Source of the DNA: Phascolarctos cinereus | Lineage: Eukaryota > Chordata > Mammalia > Diprotodontia > Phascolarctidae | Assembly (NCBI RefSeq): GCF_002099425.1 | Contig: NW_018344037.1 | Coordinates: 8,269,001 to 8,333,000, forward strand | DNA: 64,000 nt | Direction: 5' to 3' | Shown: one piece after another, positions 10,350 through 21,261 of the stretch | How positions within the stretch are numbered: the first letter of the stretch is position 1 | Layout of the letters: each line of letters begins with the position of its first letter | Notes under the pieces: generated by a model | The model's input: the letters and a program-made list of their open reading frames with translations, nothing else | Told to the model about the DNA's origin: nothing | Databases searched by the model: none | Program-made: the position numbers and the translations under genes

Positions 10350-12582
10350 GAATAGAATTGTAGAAAACTTAAATATGGTAGACCTTTGGAGAAAATTTAA
10401 TGAGGATACCTTTTTCTCAGTCGTACATGTCACCTACACAAAAATTGACCCTCACAATCCAATGTGTAAGGGCAGAAATATTAAATGCATCATTTTCAAA
10501 TCATGCTGAAGAAACAATTACATGAAATAAAGGGCCATGGAAAGAAAGACAAAAATAATTGGAAACTAAGTAATCTAATCCTAAAGAATGAGTGGGTCAA
10601 ACAACAAATCATGGAAATAATCAATAACTTCATCAAAAACAATGAGAATAATGAGACAAAATACCAAAACTTATGGGATGCAGCCAAAGCATTTCTAAGG
10701 GAAATTTCATTTCTCTAAATGCTTACATGAATAAAATGGAGAAAGAGAAGATCAACAAATTGGGCATGCAACTAGAAAAAGAACAAATTAAAAATCCGCA
10801 ATTAAATACCAATTTAGAAATTCTGAAAATCAATGTGAAATTAATAAAATTGAAATGAGAATTCTATGTAAATTAATTTGCTTACTCAGTGACATACCAA
10901 TAAAACTACCAAAAATTATTTTATATAGCTAGAGAAAAATGATAACAAAATTCATCTGAAGAACAAGAGATCAAGAATATCAAGGGGATTAATAAAAAGA
11001 AATTTCAGGGAAAGTGGCCTACTTGCATCAGATCTAAAATGTATTATAAAACAGTAATCATCAAAACTATTTGGTACTGGCTAAGAAATAAAGTGATGGA
11101 TCAGTGGAATAGGTTATGTACACAAGACGCAGTAGTCAATGACTACAGTAATCTACTATTTAATAAACACAAAGACTCTAACTTCTAGGATAAGAACTCA
11201 CTATTTGACAAAAACTGCTGGGAAAACTGGGAAATAGTATGACACAAACTAGGAACATACCAACATCTTACATTGTATACCAAGATAAGGTCAAAATGGG
11301 AACATGATTTATACATAAAGGGATGATATCACAAGAAAATTGGAAAAGCAAGGAATAGTTTACTCTTCAGATCTATGATGATGGGAAGAATTTATGACCA
11401 AACAAGAGACAGTGTACATTATGAAATGCAAAATGTATAATTTTATTACATTAAATTAAAAAAGGTTTTACACAGGCAAAATCAATGCAACCAAGATTAG
11501 AAGGAAAACAGAAAGCTGTGAAACAATTTTTATAGCCAGTGAATCTGATAAAGGTCTCATTTCTAAAATGTACAGAGAACTGAGTCAAATTCATAAGAAT
11601 GCAAGTCACCCCAATTGATAAATGGTCAAAGGATATGAAAAGGCAGTTTTCAGATGAAGAAAGTAAAGCTAGTGATAGTCACATGAAAAAAATTCTCTAA
11701 ATTACTATTGATTAGAGAAATGCAAACTAAAGCAACTCCAAGATACCACATCATACCTATCATATTGGCTAATGTGACAAAAAAAAAAGGAAGATGACAA
11801 ACATTGGAGAAGGCATGTGAGAACTGGAGCACTAATGCATTGTCAGTAGAGCTGTAAACTGATTCAACCTTTCTGGAGAGCAATTTGGAATTATACACAA
11901 AGGGCTATGCAACTGTGGGTACTCTTATATCCAGCAATACCATCACAAGGTCTGTATCCCAAAGAGATCATAAAAAAGGGGAAAAGAGCCACGTGTACAA
12001 AAATATTTATAGCAGCTCTTTTTGTGGTGGCCAAGAATTGGAAATTGAGGGGATGCCCATCAAGTGGGGAATGCTGAACAAATTGTAGTATATGAATGTA
12101 ATGGAATACTATTGTTCCATAAGAAATTACAAACAGGTGGATTTCAGAAAAACCTGAAAAACATATGTGGACTGATGTTAAGCAAAGTGAGCAGAAACAG
12201 GAGAACATTGTACACACTAACAGCAAAATGGTGTAATGACGAAGTTTGATAGCCTTAGCGCTTCTCAGCAATACAATGATCTAAGAAAATTCCAAAAGAC
12301 TCATGATGGAAAACGCTATCCACATCCAGAGAAAGAACAATGGAATCTGGATCCAGATCAAAGTGCACTATTTTCTCTTTTTTTTCTTTCTTGTGGTTTT
12401 TCCTTTTTGTTCTGATTATTCTTTCCCAACATGATTAATGTGGAAATATGTTTAATTTGATTGTGTATGTATAGCCTGTTTCAAATTTCTTGCCATTTTG
12501 GGGAGGGAGAAAGGGAGGGAGGGAGAAAAATATTTGGAACTCAAAATCTTATAAAAGTGAATGTTGAAAACTAAAAAAAAAA
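10350..12582 (+). mobile_element. L1 LINE, 5'-truncated, internally deleted, with TSDs
   Basis: The reading begins in the C-terminal endonuclease part of ORF2 (VENLNMVDLWRKF-like) and continues with the linker at 10485-10858, where NNWKLSNLILKNEWV and TKYQNLWDAAKAFLRE align with the primate L1 ORF2 text NTWKLNNLLLN...TYQNLWDTFKA. At about 10860 it jumps directly to the ORF2 C-terminal third, so the RT palm, including its catalytic Asp pair, is missing. The rest covers the ORF2 C-terminus (about 10870-12248), a 3' UTR and an A-rich tail. Flanking direct repeats gttcaccttact (10338-10349) and gtcaccttgct (12583-12593) look like TSDs, so the whole block arrived as one insertion. The frame is broken in several places, and the element cannot be active. 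A minus-strand frame of 126 codons at 11891-12271 is a shadow. Confidence 0.9.
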
Positions 12583-12756
12583 GTCACCTTGCTCTATGGG
12601 TTCTGTTCTAAATCAGAGATGGAAGATAGACATCTTGGTGATTGAATAACTGGGTTATTTTGTCTTTACATCTCAGTGATAGCCACTTTGCTTATTTTTT
12701 TTTCCACTTCTTTGGCTTAAAGAGAACCACCAATCACATTAGGATCTAATATTTTG

Positions 12757-12903
12757 GGGACAGCTAGGTGGCACAGTGAATAGAGCACTGGCTCTGAAGT
12801 CAGGAGGACCTGAGCTCAAATCTGGCCTCAGACCAGACACTTGACACTTACTAGCTGTGTGACCCTGGGCAAGTCACTTAACCCCAATTGCCTAAAAAAA
12901 AAA
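12757..12903 (+). mobile_element. WSINE1-like SINE with 13-bp TSDs
   Basis: This is a full SINE from GGGACAGCTAGGTGGCACAG to an A-tail, with GTGTGACCCTGGGCAAGTCA in the body. TSDs are atctaatattttg (12744-12756) and atctaacattttg (12904-12916), one mismatch. They show insertion by L1-type target-primed reverse transcription. Confidence 0.92.
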
Positions 12904-13164
12904 ATCTAACATTTTGTAAATATTCTTTTTTTAAAAGTGTATTTTATTTTAAAGTTCATAAATATATTTACTACAGGGAAGACAATATTTGCCCAGCTGA
13001 AACTAGTAAGGACCATTAGACAAGCAGTGAACAAAGAAGCATTATTTTGTGGTGAATATTTTCCTAAGTAGACTAATTACATCAACCCCTGTGATGTAAA
13101 GTCGTGAGTTAGAAGAGTTAAGTAAAGTTGTGAGTACCTGAGTTTTCCCCCCTCAGTTACTTCT

Positions 13165-14885
13165 CTGCTTTATATTATGTTGTCCAGATTTGCCATAGCT
13201 TTTTTTTTTCCTGAGAAGCAAGCATCTTTTAATTTCGTGGCTGTAGTTGTAATCTGTAGCGATCTTTGAGCCCAACAATATAAGATTGACACTGCTTCCA
13301 TTTTTTTCTCCCTCTTTTTGCTAGGAAGCAATGGGACCAGTCGCCATGAACTTATCTTTTTTTTCAAGCCAGGTTTTACACTCTTCTCTTTTTCTCTTAT
13401 CAAGAGACTTCTTAATTCTTCTTCACTTTCTACCATCAGAGTGGAATCATCTGCATATATGAGATTGTCAATATTTCTCACAGCAACCTTAATCCCAGCT
13501 TTTGATTCATCCAGGCTGGCAGTTTGTGTGATGTATACTGCATGTAAATTAAATAAGTAAGGTAACAATATACAACTTTGTCATATTCCTTTTCCTATCT
13601 TAAACCAACTAGTTGTTCCGTTTAGTTCTAATTGCTACTTCTTGACCTGCATACAGGTTCCTCAGGAGACAAGTAAGATGATCTGGTACTTCCATCTCTT
13701 TGAGGACTTGTCACATTTTGTTACGATCCACGCAGTCAAAGGCTTTAGTATACTCAATGAAGCAGAGGTAGATGGGGGTTTTTTTGTTCGTTTTTTATTG
13801 TAACTCTCTTGCTTTCTCCATAATACAATGAAGATTGGCAATGTGGTTTCTAGTTCCTCTGCCTCTTTGAAAACCAACCTGTATTTCTGGTAATTCTTGG
13901 TTCACATACTGCTGAAGCCTACCTTGCAGAATCATAAGCACATCTTTGCTGGTGTGTGCAAAGAGTGCAGTTGTTCTGTAATTTGAACATTTTTTGACAT
14001 TGCCCTTCTTTAGGACAGGGATATAAATTAATCTTTTCTAATCTAGTGGCCAATGTTGAGTTTTCCAAATTTGCTGGCATATTGAGTGCAGGATGTTAAA
14101 AGCATCATCTTATAGGATTTTAAATAGCTTAGCTGGAATTCCACCACCTCCACTAACCTTATTGTTAGGAATGCTTCCTAAGGCCCACTTTACTTCATTT
14201 TCCAGACTGTAGTGCTCTAGATCAATAACCACACCATTGTGATTATAGTGATATTAAGACTTTTCTTGCATAGTTCTGTATATTCTTGACACATATTCTT
14301 AATCTCTTATACATCTGTAAAGTCCCTACCATTTTTATATTTTATCATGCTATTTTTGCATTAAATATTCCCATGACATCTCTAATTTTCTTGAAGAGAT
14401 CTCTTATCTTTTCCATTCTATTCTTTCATTTCTTTGCATGGCTCATTTAAGAAAATTTTGTCTCTTGTTATTATTCTCTGGAATTCTACCTTCATTTGGT
14501 TAAATCAACTTTTTATTTTGCTTTTGCTTTCCTCCTTTTCTCAGCCACTTGTAAAGTCTCATCAGGCAGCCATTTTGTTTTCTAGATCTTTTTCTTTGGG
14601 TCTTTTTTTGTTGTTGCCTCCTGTACAATATTGCAAACCTCTGTCCATAGTTCTTCAGGCACTCTGTCTACCAGATCTAATCCCTGAAATCTACTCATCA
14701 CCTCTACTGTTGCTACTGCTGTTGTTTGCACCTTTAAGACAGACCACTGGGGTTTCTTCCATATGGACTCTGGGCCAGCTGCCATAGTAGTGTCACAGAA
14801 TTCTTCCAATCTCCTAAGTTGTCTTGGTCTGGAAAAATATCTCACCATGACCTTTTGTTGGCTCTTCCATTCCAGAATTCAATTA
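13165..14885 (-). mobile_element. RTE (BovB-clade) LINE fragment
   Basis: Minus-strand translations give, in element order, PEELWTEVCNIVQEATTKKD preceded by LRRLEEFCDTTMAAG and GLDLVDRVPEEL (14848-14582), then the RT region, ending with LFNLHAVYITQTASLDESKAG, the catalytic box NLIYADDSTLM and VESEEELRSLL (13568-13170). These are diagnostic for the RTE/BovB reverse transcriptase as I recall it. The YADD box is intact, but the frame is interrupted repeatedly. The copy stops at ANLDNI, so the C-terminal coding part and the 3' tail are missing. A + strand frame of 117 codons at 14434-14787 is a shadow of the coding strand. Confidence 0.88.
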
Positions 14886-15036
14886 AAAACATTATTTTAA
14901 AGTAGTTTGGAGGAGAACTGTTGGGAAAGCTTGGCTGCTTCTTATCCTTTCCCATCCTGGCTTGGCCCCCAGTAGTCTGATCTTGACTGCACTAATAGAC
15001 AGATGGCTTCCATGTAGACTGGAGAGTTTGGGTCCT

Positions 15037-15420
15037 CCTATACTCTATCATAGTAAAACCTTGTCTGAAAGATTGTCTCTAGTTCTAGGTACCCCATTTT
15101 AAGACGGGAATTAACAAACTAAAACATTTCAGAATAGGGCAGCCAGAATGATAAGGAAATTTAAAATGGTATCACATTCAGACTGATTGTAGGAAATATA
15201 TCTATATAGCTTGAAGAGTCAACAGCTTTTAAGATCATAATCACTGTCCTCAAATATTTAAAGAATAATATCTGGTGAAATAGTTGTTTATTTGGTGTAG
15301 ACTCTAATGAACAAATTAGGGAAATGGAAGAAGGTTGCAGGGAGGCAGATTTTGACTCAATATAAAAGAAAAACAAAGCAACAATCTCAGAAACTACAAT
15401 AGGATATTCCCATTATACAA
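15037..15420 (+). mobile_element. CR1/L3-type LINE fragment
   Basis: The words tctagttctaggtaccccat, gggcagccagaatgataagg, tgtcctcaaatatttaaaga, gggaggcagattttgactca and a-aaacaaagcaacaatctc follow the order of the CR1 ORF2 C-terminus (…VQRRATRM…, …LRGD…YLK…, …FRLNIRK…). It is highly diverged, abuts unassigned sequence after the RTE fragment, and lacks the 3' terminal repeat. Confidence 0.55.
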
Positions 15421-17415
15421 TGATTTCCCTGCTACTAAAGATACTCAGAGAGTGTTCTAAAGGTTTTCCACCCTTTTGGTTTCTGTTGCACTAGAGGACC
15501 TCCCAGGTTTTTTCAACTTGATATCATATTTCTAAGTGCAGTAATCAATATATTGTAGCAACTCTAACAATGACAAGGTTGAAAACAATAATTTCAGCAT
15601 ATTATAAAAATTTGCACTAAAATTAATATTCTTTATATTGTTAATGGAAAAATATTTCATGAAAAGATTTTTTTCAAATGTATAAATTTATTTTACTTGT
15701 TATAGAGTTCTAAAAAGTCATAACTCCTAAAACTAAAACATGAAAATTACTTGCAACAGAATTTAGTTTTGAGATGATAACATTAACTTATTTACTATAT
15801 GAAATTCACCATCATAAAGGATTTGTTAAACATTTTTTTCTTTTATAACGTTTATCTATTTACTTCAGCAATGCATTGAATAACGAAATTGTAAATTACT
15901 ACAGAAAATGTTCCATTTATCTTTCCCTAGCAGTTTTTCCTGGAACACTTTTTTTTCCTTAAAAGAACATCATTTGTAAATGTGTCTGCTATCAGTTGGG
16001 CACTATTTGATACAAATGTAATTTTGTAGGAAAAACAAAACCAAACCAAACAAAACAAAGCTTTATGTGTTATTGGGAACTTTGTAATGATGAATTCTCT
16101 TAAATAGCAGCTCACTCAGTTCAAGAGCTCATCATGGTGGTGACAAGTTCACATTATTAGAATTCTAGACAATGTTCTATGTAGGTCTTAATCTTAGAGG
16201 AAGGATCTCTTCATTCCACAAGTTACATGAAGTACTATGTAGAAGTGATGATGTTTTCATTTGTATGCAAACAAAACCTCATTAAGTAACTCTTTAATGT
16301 GGCCATAATAATCTCTATTCTATGTTCTCTAAATAAAGATCAATCTCCAAACTCACTTACATGAATCTTTATTCTCATTATTGTTTGTAGCAACATGTCA
16401 AAATATTTTCTGGCGTGGTTTATATTGTCTACAATTCTATGACTTCAGACTGCTCAAGCTTTGGCATTGACAGCTGTACTTTTTCTTCAGACAGTCTAGT
16501 GTAGTATAAATGTGATTTTATATATTTTTGTATTGTCATGCTATAATAACTTTGGAAGACCGAAGCTAAAAGTGTAAAAAGGGAGTGAAATTATATTTAG
16601 AATGAAAATGGTTTAATAGTGTAATTCAGGTTAATGAGTTATAGAACTGTGTTTCAAATCTTGAGGATCATTAACTTGAAATTGTTCACAAATAGGGACT
16701 TGGGTTGGATTTTATAATTGTATCACATGAAGAAAAGGGCTTTCTGGGCTTTTTAAACAATACTGCAGAGAGAATAATTAAAAACCCAATGCCAGTATCT
16801 CCCCTCCCCACCAAAAAATAGACTTCTAACACTATCTGGACACATCTATTTACTTGGTAGTCAGAAAAGGCAATGTAGCGCCAACCAACGTATCCTGAAG
16901 AAATCATTACCAGTGGTGACAAAATTTTGAATGATCAAAGGGTATTGTTTTAAAAAAGGAAATATTAAAAAGCTTTTTACTTTCTTCCTCAGTTCTCTGC
17001 TCAACTTTCTCCTTGGGCATCATAAGTCATTTCTAACGCGGCATAAAGGAAAATGGTACTTTGAGACAGCATGGATTCTTTCCTTTAGAAAGTCTTCCTT
17101 TCCATTTACAACATCATCTGTTTCAGTTCTTTGGTAATTTTGGTGCTCCAAAACTCAAAAAACATACAAACTCACTGGAAGGACAGCAGTGAGGTGGGGC
17201 TGGGGTGGAGGAGTGGAAATATGGGCTTTTGCTTCATGGGAAAGCTTGGGCTTATTAAAATAACTTGGCATTTCCCCTAAGGAAACCTTGCCTTCACTTT
17301 TTTTTTCCTTGTTCAGTTCTGGACCCATGCCATTGTCCATTTGTAGTATCTGTTAAAGAAAAAGTATTATGTGCAGTCTGATGGGCATCAATACATCAGT
17401 AATACATGTCTAGTT
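15421..17415. other. unassigned intergenic sequence
   Basis: About 2 kb of AT-rich DNA without a recognised gene or repeat. Frames at 16686-16922 and 16931-17137 show no known domain. Confidence 0.5.
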
Positions 17416-17416
17416 A

Positions 17417-17482
17417 GATAAGAGAGATGAGAGAGACAGAGAAACAGAGAGAGAAAGAGAGAGACAGAGAGAAAGAGAGAAC
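17417..17482 (+). repeat. imperfect (GA)n tract
   Basis: A GAGA-rich stretch with CAGA and AAAC interruptions. Confidence 0.85.
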
Positions 17483-17484
17483 TG

Positions 17485-18110
17485 GCCAAGCAGTTCAAAT
17501 GGGTAATGAAATGATCCCAGAACTAAACAGGATTAAAGGCTAGATTGCATTGAGGAAACTACAAAGTTATTTCAATGGCCCCAAGTTTCCCTGTCCAAGA
17601 GTGGCTCATCTTTTTAATACCAATGTTCTTTCATGATTTGAGTATGAATATGAGTTATAAAATGCTGTACTTTCTGAACAATTGCATTTGAACATTATTC
17701 AAAAGCAATAGAAAGGTCCATGGTGGACATGCATCAGATCTAAAACATTAAAAATAGGAATTTATGATGGAAAAGTGATTTACATCAATTTTAACAGAAA
17801 GTCATCAAAGAAATGTTTGAAAAAAAGAGAATATAGGCTGGTAATATAGTGAGAATGAAGAATAACCAGCAAACAGTCTGATCTCAATTTGTATTCTTGA
17901 CATTGGGTATGATGACAAAATAACATGGGGAAGACCCCAACATATTGACTGAAACTTGTGAGAAAACATGGAAAAGAGGATTGTGATATCCTTATACTCA
18001 TTCTAAGTCTCCTCTGCTAGCCCATCATCTATATCACACTCCCTAAATTTGGCTTATTGCTAAAGCTTCTATCTTCAGCCTTCTTTTCTTCACTCTCTAC
18101 CCCATATCTT
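17485..18110. other. unassigned intergenic sequence
   Basis: No repeat or gene recognised. A 73-codon minus frame at 17780-18001 has no visible domain. Confidence 0.45.
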
Positions 18111-18114
18111 CTGT

Positions 18115-18310
18115 GAAAAGATGAGGATAGGCCTTATTTCAGAGGTGCTATTTGAGCTGAGCTTTAAAGGAAACAAAGGATTCTAAGAGGGAAAGGTGAG
18201 GAAAGAGGATATTCCAGATGTGACAACTAACTCATAAAGTCTCAGAGATTCGAGATGGAATTTAATATGTTAAGAATTGCAAGAGGGGCAGTTTGACCAG
18301 ACCATAGAAA
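18115..18310 (-). mobile_element. L2 LINE fragment
   Basis: The words tatttgagctgagctttaaa, aggaaagaggatattccaga and cagtttgaccagaccataga follow the same order as other reverse L2 copies here (36.9 and 56.6 kb). Confidence 0.5.
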
Positions 18311-18314
18311 ACAT

Positions 18315-18396
18315 AAACAATGAGCATTTCTATGACACTTACATGTTTACAAAGTGATTAATGTATGTAATCTAATTTCACCTTCACAACAATACT
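18315..18396 (-). repeat. MIR SINE, left part of a copy split by the LTR-tRNA insertion
   Basis: The text gagcatttctatgacacttac, tttacaaagtgattaatgta and ccttcacaacaatactgtg matches the reverse MIR core/tail ('...cctcacaacaaccctgtgaggtag...'). The match stops at ctgtg and seems to resume after the LTR near 18910 (aggcctttgagggattcatc, gtgccccatcag, about to 18980). The MIR therefore brackets the tRNA-like sequence and the LTR as one insertion. Confidence 0.55.
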
Positions 18397-18465
18397 GTGG
18401 TCTAGTGGTTAGGATTCAGAGCTTTCACTGCCTCAGCCCAGGTTTGATTCTCAGTCAGGCAACCA
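18397..18465 (+). pseudogene. tRNA-Glu(UUC)-like sequence with 3' CCA, fused to an LTR
   Basis: The stretch GTGGTCTAGTGGTTAGGATTC, the anticodon loop CTTTCAC (anticodon TTC), a T-loop GGTTTGATTC and GTCAGGCAA follow the mammalian tRNA-Glu sequence without gaps. Counting from 18391 gives exactly the 75 nt of a mature tRNA plus CCA, although the first six positions do not match. The CCA at 18463-18465 is not encoded in vertebrate tRNA genes, so this is a copy of a mature tRNA. Most differences are C-to-T or G-to-A, as expected from decay at CpG. The 3' end lies five bases from the LTR, at the position where the LTR family has its primer-binding site. It is not a working tRNA gene, because the acceptor stem cannot pair. 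Confidence 0.82.
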
Positions 18466-18470
18466 TATAT

Positions 18471-18909
18471 TGTGGCCCAGGGGTGCTGAGGACCCTGAAA
18501 TTGAAGGGCAAAAGGCATGGGTCCTACCTAGAAAGAATTTGACTCAAGCCTTCTTTCCGTCAGAAACAAGGTTTGTGGTTTCACCAATAGAAGGGGGCGG
18601 CCTTTTTAAGAACTTGTTCTATTTGTGACAATTGTATTGACAAGCAGTTCAGACTCTTAAGAAATCTGAGCAATTTGGTACAGGTAAAAGACTTTTTTAT
18701 AGTGTGGCCAATAGCCTGGGGTGACTGGGATGTAACAGACCCTGAGGTAACAGAGAAGGGGTATAGATGAGATTAAGGAGTAGTAGTCTAGGGTGGAGCC
18801 AGGTGAAGAAAATGAGGGCCACAAAGAAAGGGCAATTTAAAGGATTATTAACTGGAAAGCGTCAGGTCCTCCAGGCAAATCAGGGACCTGGGCCACTTGG
18901 GAAAGTCCA
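18471..18909 (-). mobile_element. LTR of an endogenous retrovirus-like family (tRNA-Glu primed)
   Basis: It starts with TG at 18471 and ends agtcCA at 18909. It shares the R/U5 words actcaagccttctttc, cagaaacaaggttt and cagactcttaag with the copies at 46-48.5 kb and 59.4 kb. On the minus strand it reads U3-R-U5 and is followed after ATATA by the tRNA-Glu complement. No internal coding region is attached. It is an old fossil, with clear divergence from the other two copies. Confidence 0.75.
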
Positions 18910-18984
18910 AGGCCTTTGAGGGATTCATCATTAGTGCCCCATCAGTAAGACATGCAAATTTGTATATATTTAAGAATAATCAAA

Positions 18985-19384
18985 ATGTTTTGTTTAATTT
19001 TCTTCAGATAGGGTATGTGATGAAAGAAGTTTGAAGACAATTACTGTAAAGAGTTGCTCTTGGGGATTAAGCTCAGAAAAGAAGTCAAGACTATAGATAA
19101 AGGTATAGGAGTCATCATCCATATTATAGTGGTAATGAAAGCCATGAGAATGAAAAAAAAAATAAGGGAGGAAGTACAGAAGTGGATGGCAAGAAGATAA
19201 AGAATATAGTTGTTTTTTAAAACTCCTAGCCTCAGCAATTGAGAAAAGGATGAAGAGCCACAGGAAACAGAAAATGAATGGTTAGAGGTAGAAGAAAAGC
19301 CAGGAAGTATGTATGATGTAAAGTGAAGCTAACTGAGGATTGAGCATTCAGTAGGAGGAGTTGGTAAATTTTATAGCAAATTAT
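18985..19384. other. unassigned intergenic sequence
   Basis: About 0.4 kb with no recognised feature. Confidence 0.4.
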
Positions 19385-19620
19385 TGTCATTAAGCAAGCA
19401 CTGTGAAGGGCCATGAGATCCAGAAAGAAGTGTGAAAAATGCCCCTTATCCTTGGGGGAACTTGCAATATAGTTGGAATGGTACAAAATATGAAAAAATT
19501 AATGATACATGAAAGTGAGTTCAAAGAGACTAAAACTGTCTTGTGGTGATCAGAGAAAACTTCATGGAGAAGTTAAATTGAATCTGTGTTTTGAAAGAGA
19601 GCAAGGTTCTGGTGCATTCC
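19385..19620 (-). mobile_element. L2-like LINE fragment
   Basis: The words taagcaagcactgtgaaggg, ttatccttgggggaacttgc, agaaaacttcatggagaagt and ttgaatctgtgttttgaaag parallel the reverse L2 3' region ('...ctcaaggagcttac...catggaggaggt...gagctgagccttgaagg'). Confidence 0.45.
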
Positions 19621-20555
19621 ATTTAAAAAAGAAGAATGAAAAGAAAATAATTAATATCTTTAGGTATATATTTTATTGATGCAAAAGGACAGGCATATAA
19701 ATATGATGATACAATAATTTCACCCTAGAAAACACTTTGATAATTTTTTTTAAATATGAGGACCAAGAAAATACTGGGCAAATAAGACCAGGTTGCTATT
19801 AAACAATAGTAGAGATTACTAGCAAAAGGAGCCCACTGTTCCCTCCCAATTATTGTGTGATAGTAATCTTAATGCAACTCAGCATGTATTATGTGCAGTA
19901 AATGATAAAGAGATTTTTCTGACTTTTTGTTGGGGTTATATTCAATATAATCAGAGGATAAGAGCAGCATAATGCCCTGAAGCCAAAAATGTGTATATTT
20001 TTCCAGCACTCTAAATCCTAATTTCTCCATAAACCAGTTCTGTTTCCATTTTATTTCAATAGTATTTTAAAAACCATTTAACTGAGTGGAAAAAATCTAA
20101 GCTCTTAGACTTGCTTACTTTTTTTCACTAAGTAAGGATAATGGCTGGCAGTGATGGAAAGTTTCTCCCATCCAAATATTATTACATGTATTTTTATGTA
20201 TCATAAAAAGCTAATTTAAAAATATATTTATGGTCTTTATCATTAAAGTGGAAAGGAAGACTAAGTGTGACAATTTGTAACCATAGAAATGACCTGATGA
20301 AACAAAAGGAATATTCTCAATTAAATGAATGATATAATGAACTCTATGAATCTGTTTTATATTTTGGAAATTTGCAGGTTGGATCTGAACTGACCATATT
20401 ATATCAATGTGTATTGCTTATAGTTGCACATCTAGCAAAGAAGAATGGAAATATTATGTTGAAATCATTGACCCATCAGTTTGTTTCCAAGCTGGGTAAG
20501 AAAACATATTAATATGTGAAAATCCAAAAAATTGCATGCTTTCTAAATATATTAG
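19621..20555. other. unassigned AT-rich intergenic sequence
   Basis: About 0.9 kb without recognised repeats or genes. Confidence 0.5.
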
Positions 20556-20556
20556 G

Positions 20557-20822
20557 CAGCTAAGATGCACAGTGGATAGAGTACCTAAAGTAAAAAATAA
20601 AACAAAACAAAACCTGCATTCAAATCCAGCTTCAGCAACTTATTAGATGTGTGGCCCTGAGCCCTGAGCAAGTCAATTAACCTCAATTTCCTCAATTATA
20701 AAATAGAGATAATAATAGCACCTACCTCCTAAGGTTGTTGTGGGAATCAAGTGAGATAATAAATGCTTAATACAGTGTCTGGCACACAGTAACTATTATA
20801 TAAATATTAGTTGTTATTATTT
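20557..20822 (+). mobile_element. composite SINE: WSINE-like head, MIR core, L2-type tail
   Basis: The head ggcagctaagatgcacagtg matches the short WSINE family. The sequence then continues beyond the usual A-tail point into a MIR-type core (ctcaatttcctcaattataa, cacctacctcctaaggttgt) and a MIR/L2-type tail (gtctggcacacagtaactat, ttgttattatt). An A/AC-rich insert interrupts the head at about 20590-20615. It shows that the short WSINE head and the longer MIR-type SINE share one head. Confidence 0.7.
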
Positions 20823-21260
20823 ACATTAGATTTGTTTCTTTTAATGAGTGAAGTTGATTGGGGAACTATCCCATAGCCTCATTTACCTTTTTAAATAAAG
20901 GTATGTGGGGTCAATACTGATTATATTCAGGACATCTAGGAATGGGGGTATAAAGTATCTGACTGAGAAATGGCAGCATCTAATCTCCATGTTACATATA
21001 TGTAGTCCATCCCCACATATATTCATATTAAAAAAGAATAACTTCATTGTATATTTAAAAGAAATTGCAAGTTGTACATAGTAGATTCGCAGTTTCATGT
21101 GCAATCATCTTTCTTATTATAATATGTTATGGAAATGCTTGTTTTATTCCACAAACTAAAAGTAAAATTAATTATTTTTTTTTAAATGAAGGAAACCAGA
21201 TGCCTGAATACTTTCTATGATATCCTCATCACTCAAGTTAGATGAAACAGACTCTGAGTC
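20823..21260. other. unassigned intergenic sequence
   Basis: About 0.4 kb with no recognised feature. Confidence 0.4.
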
Positions 21261-21261
21261 T

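Noticed and set aside
11891-12271. 126-codon minus-strand frame with hydrophobic text
   Set aside because: It is antisense to the L1 ORF2 C-terminus.
14434-14787. 117-codon + strand frame
   Set aside because: It is antisense to the BovB-clade coding strand.
18397-18465. Functional tRNA-Glu gene
   Set aside because: The 5' side of the acceptor stem does not match and cannot pair, CCA is present in the DNA, and the sequence is joined to an LTR, so it is a copy of a mature tRNA.
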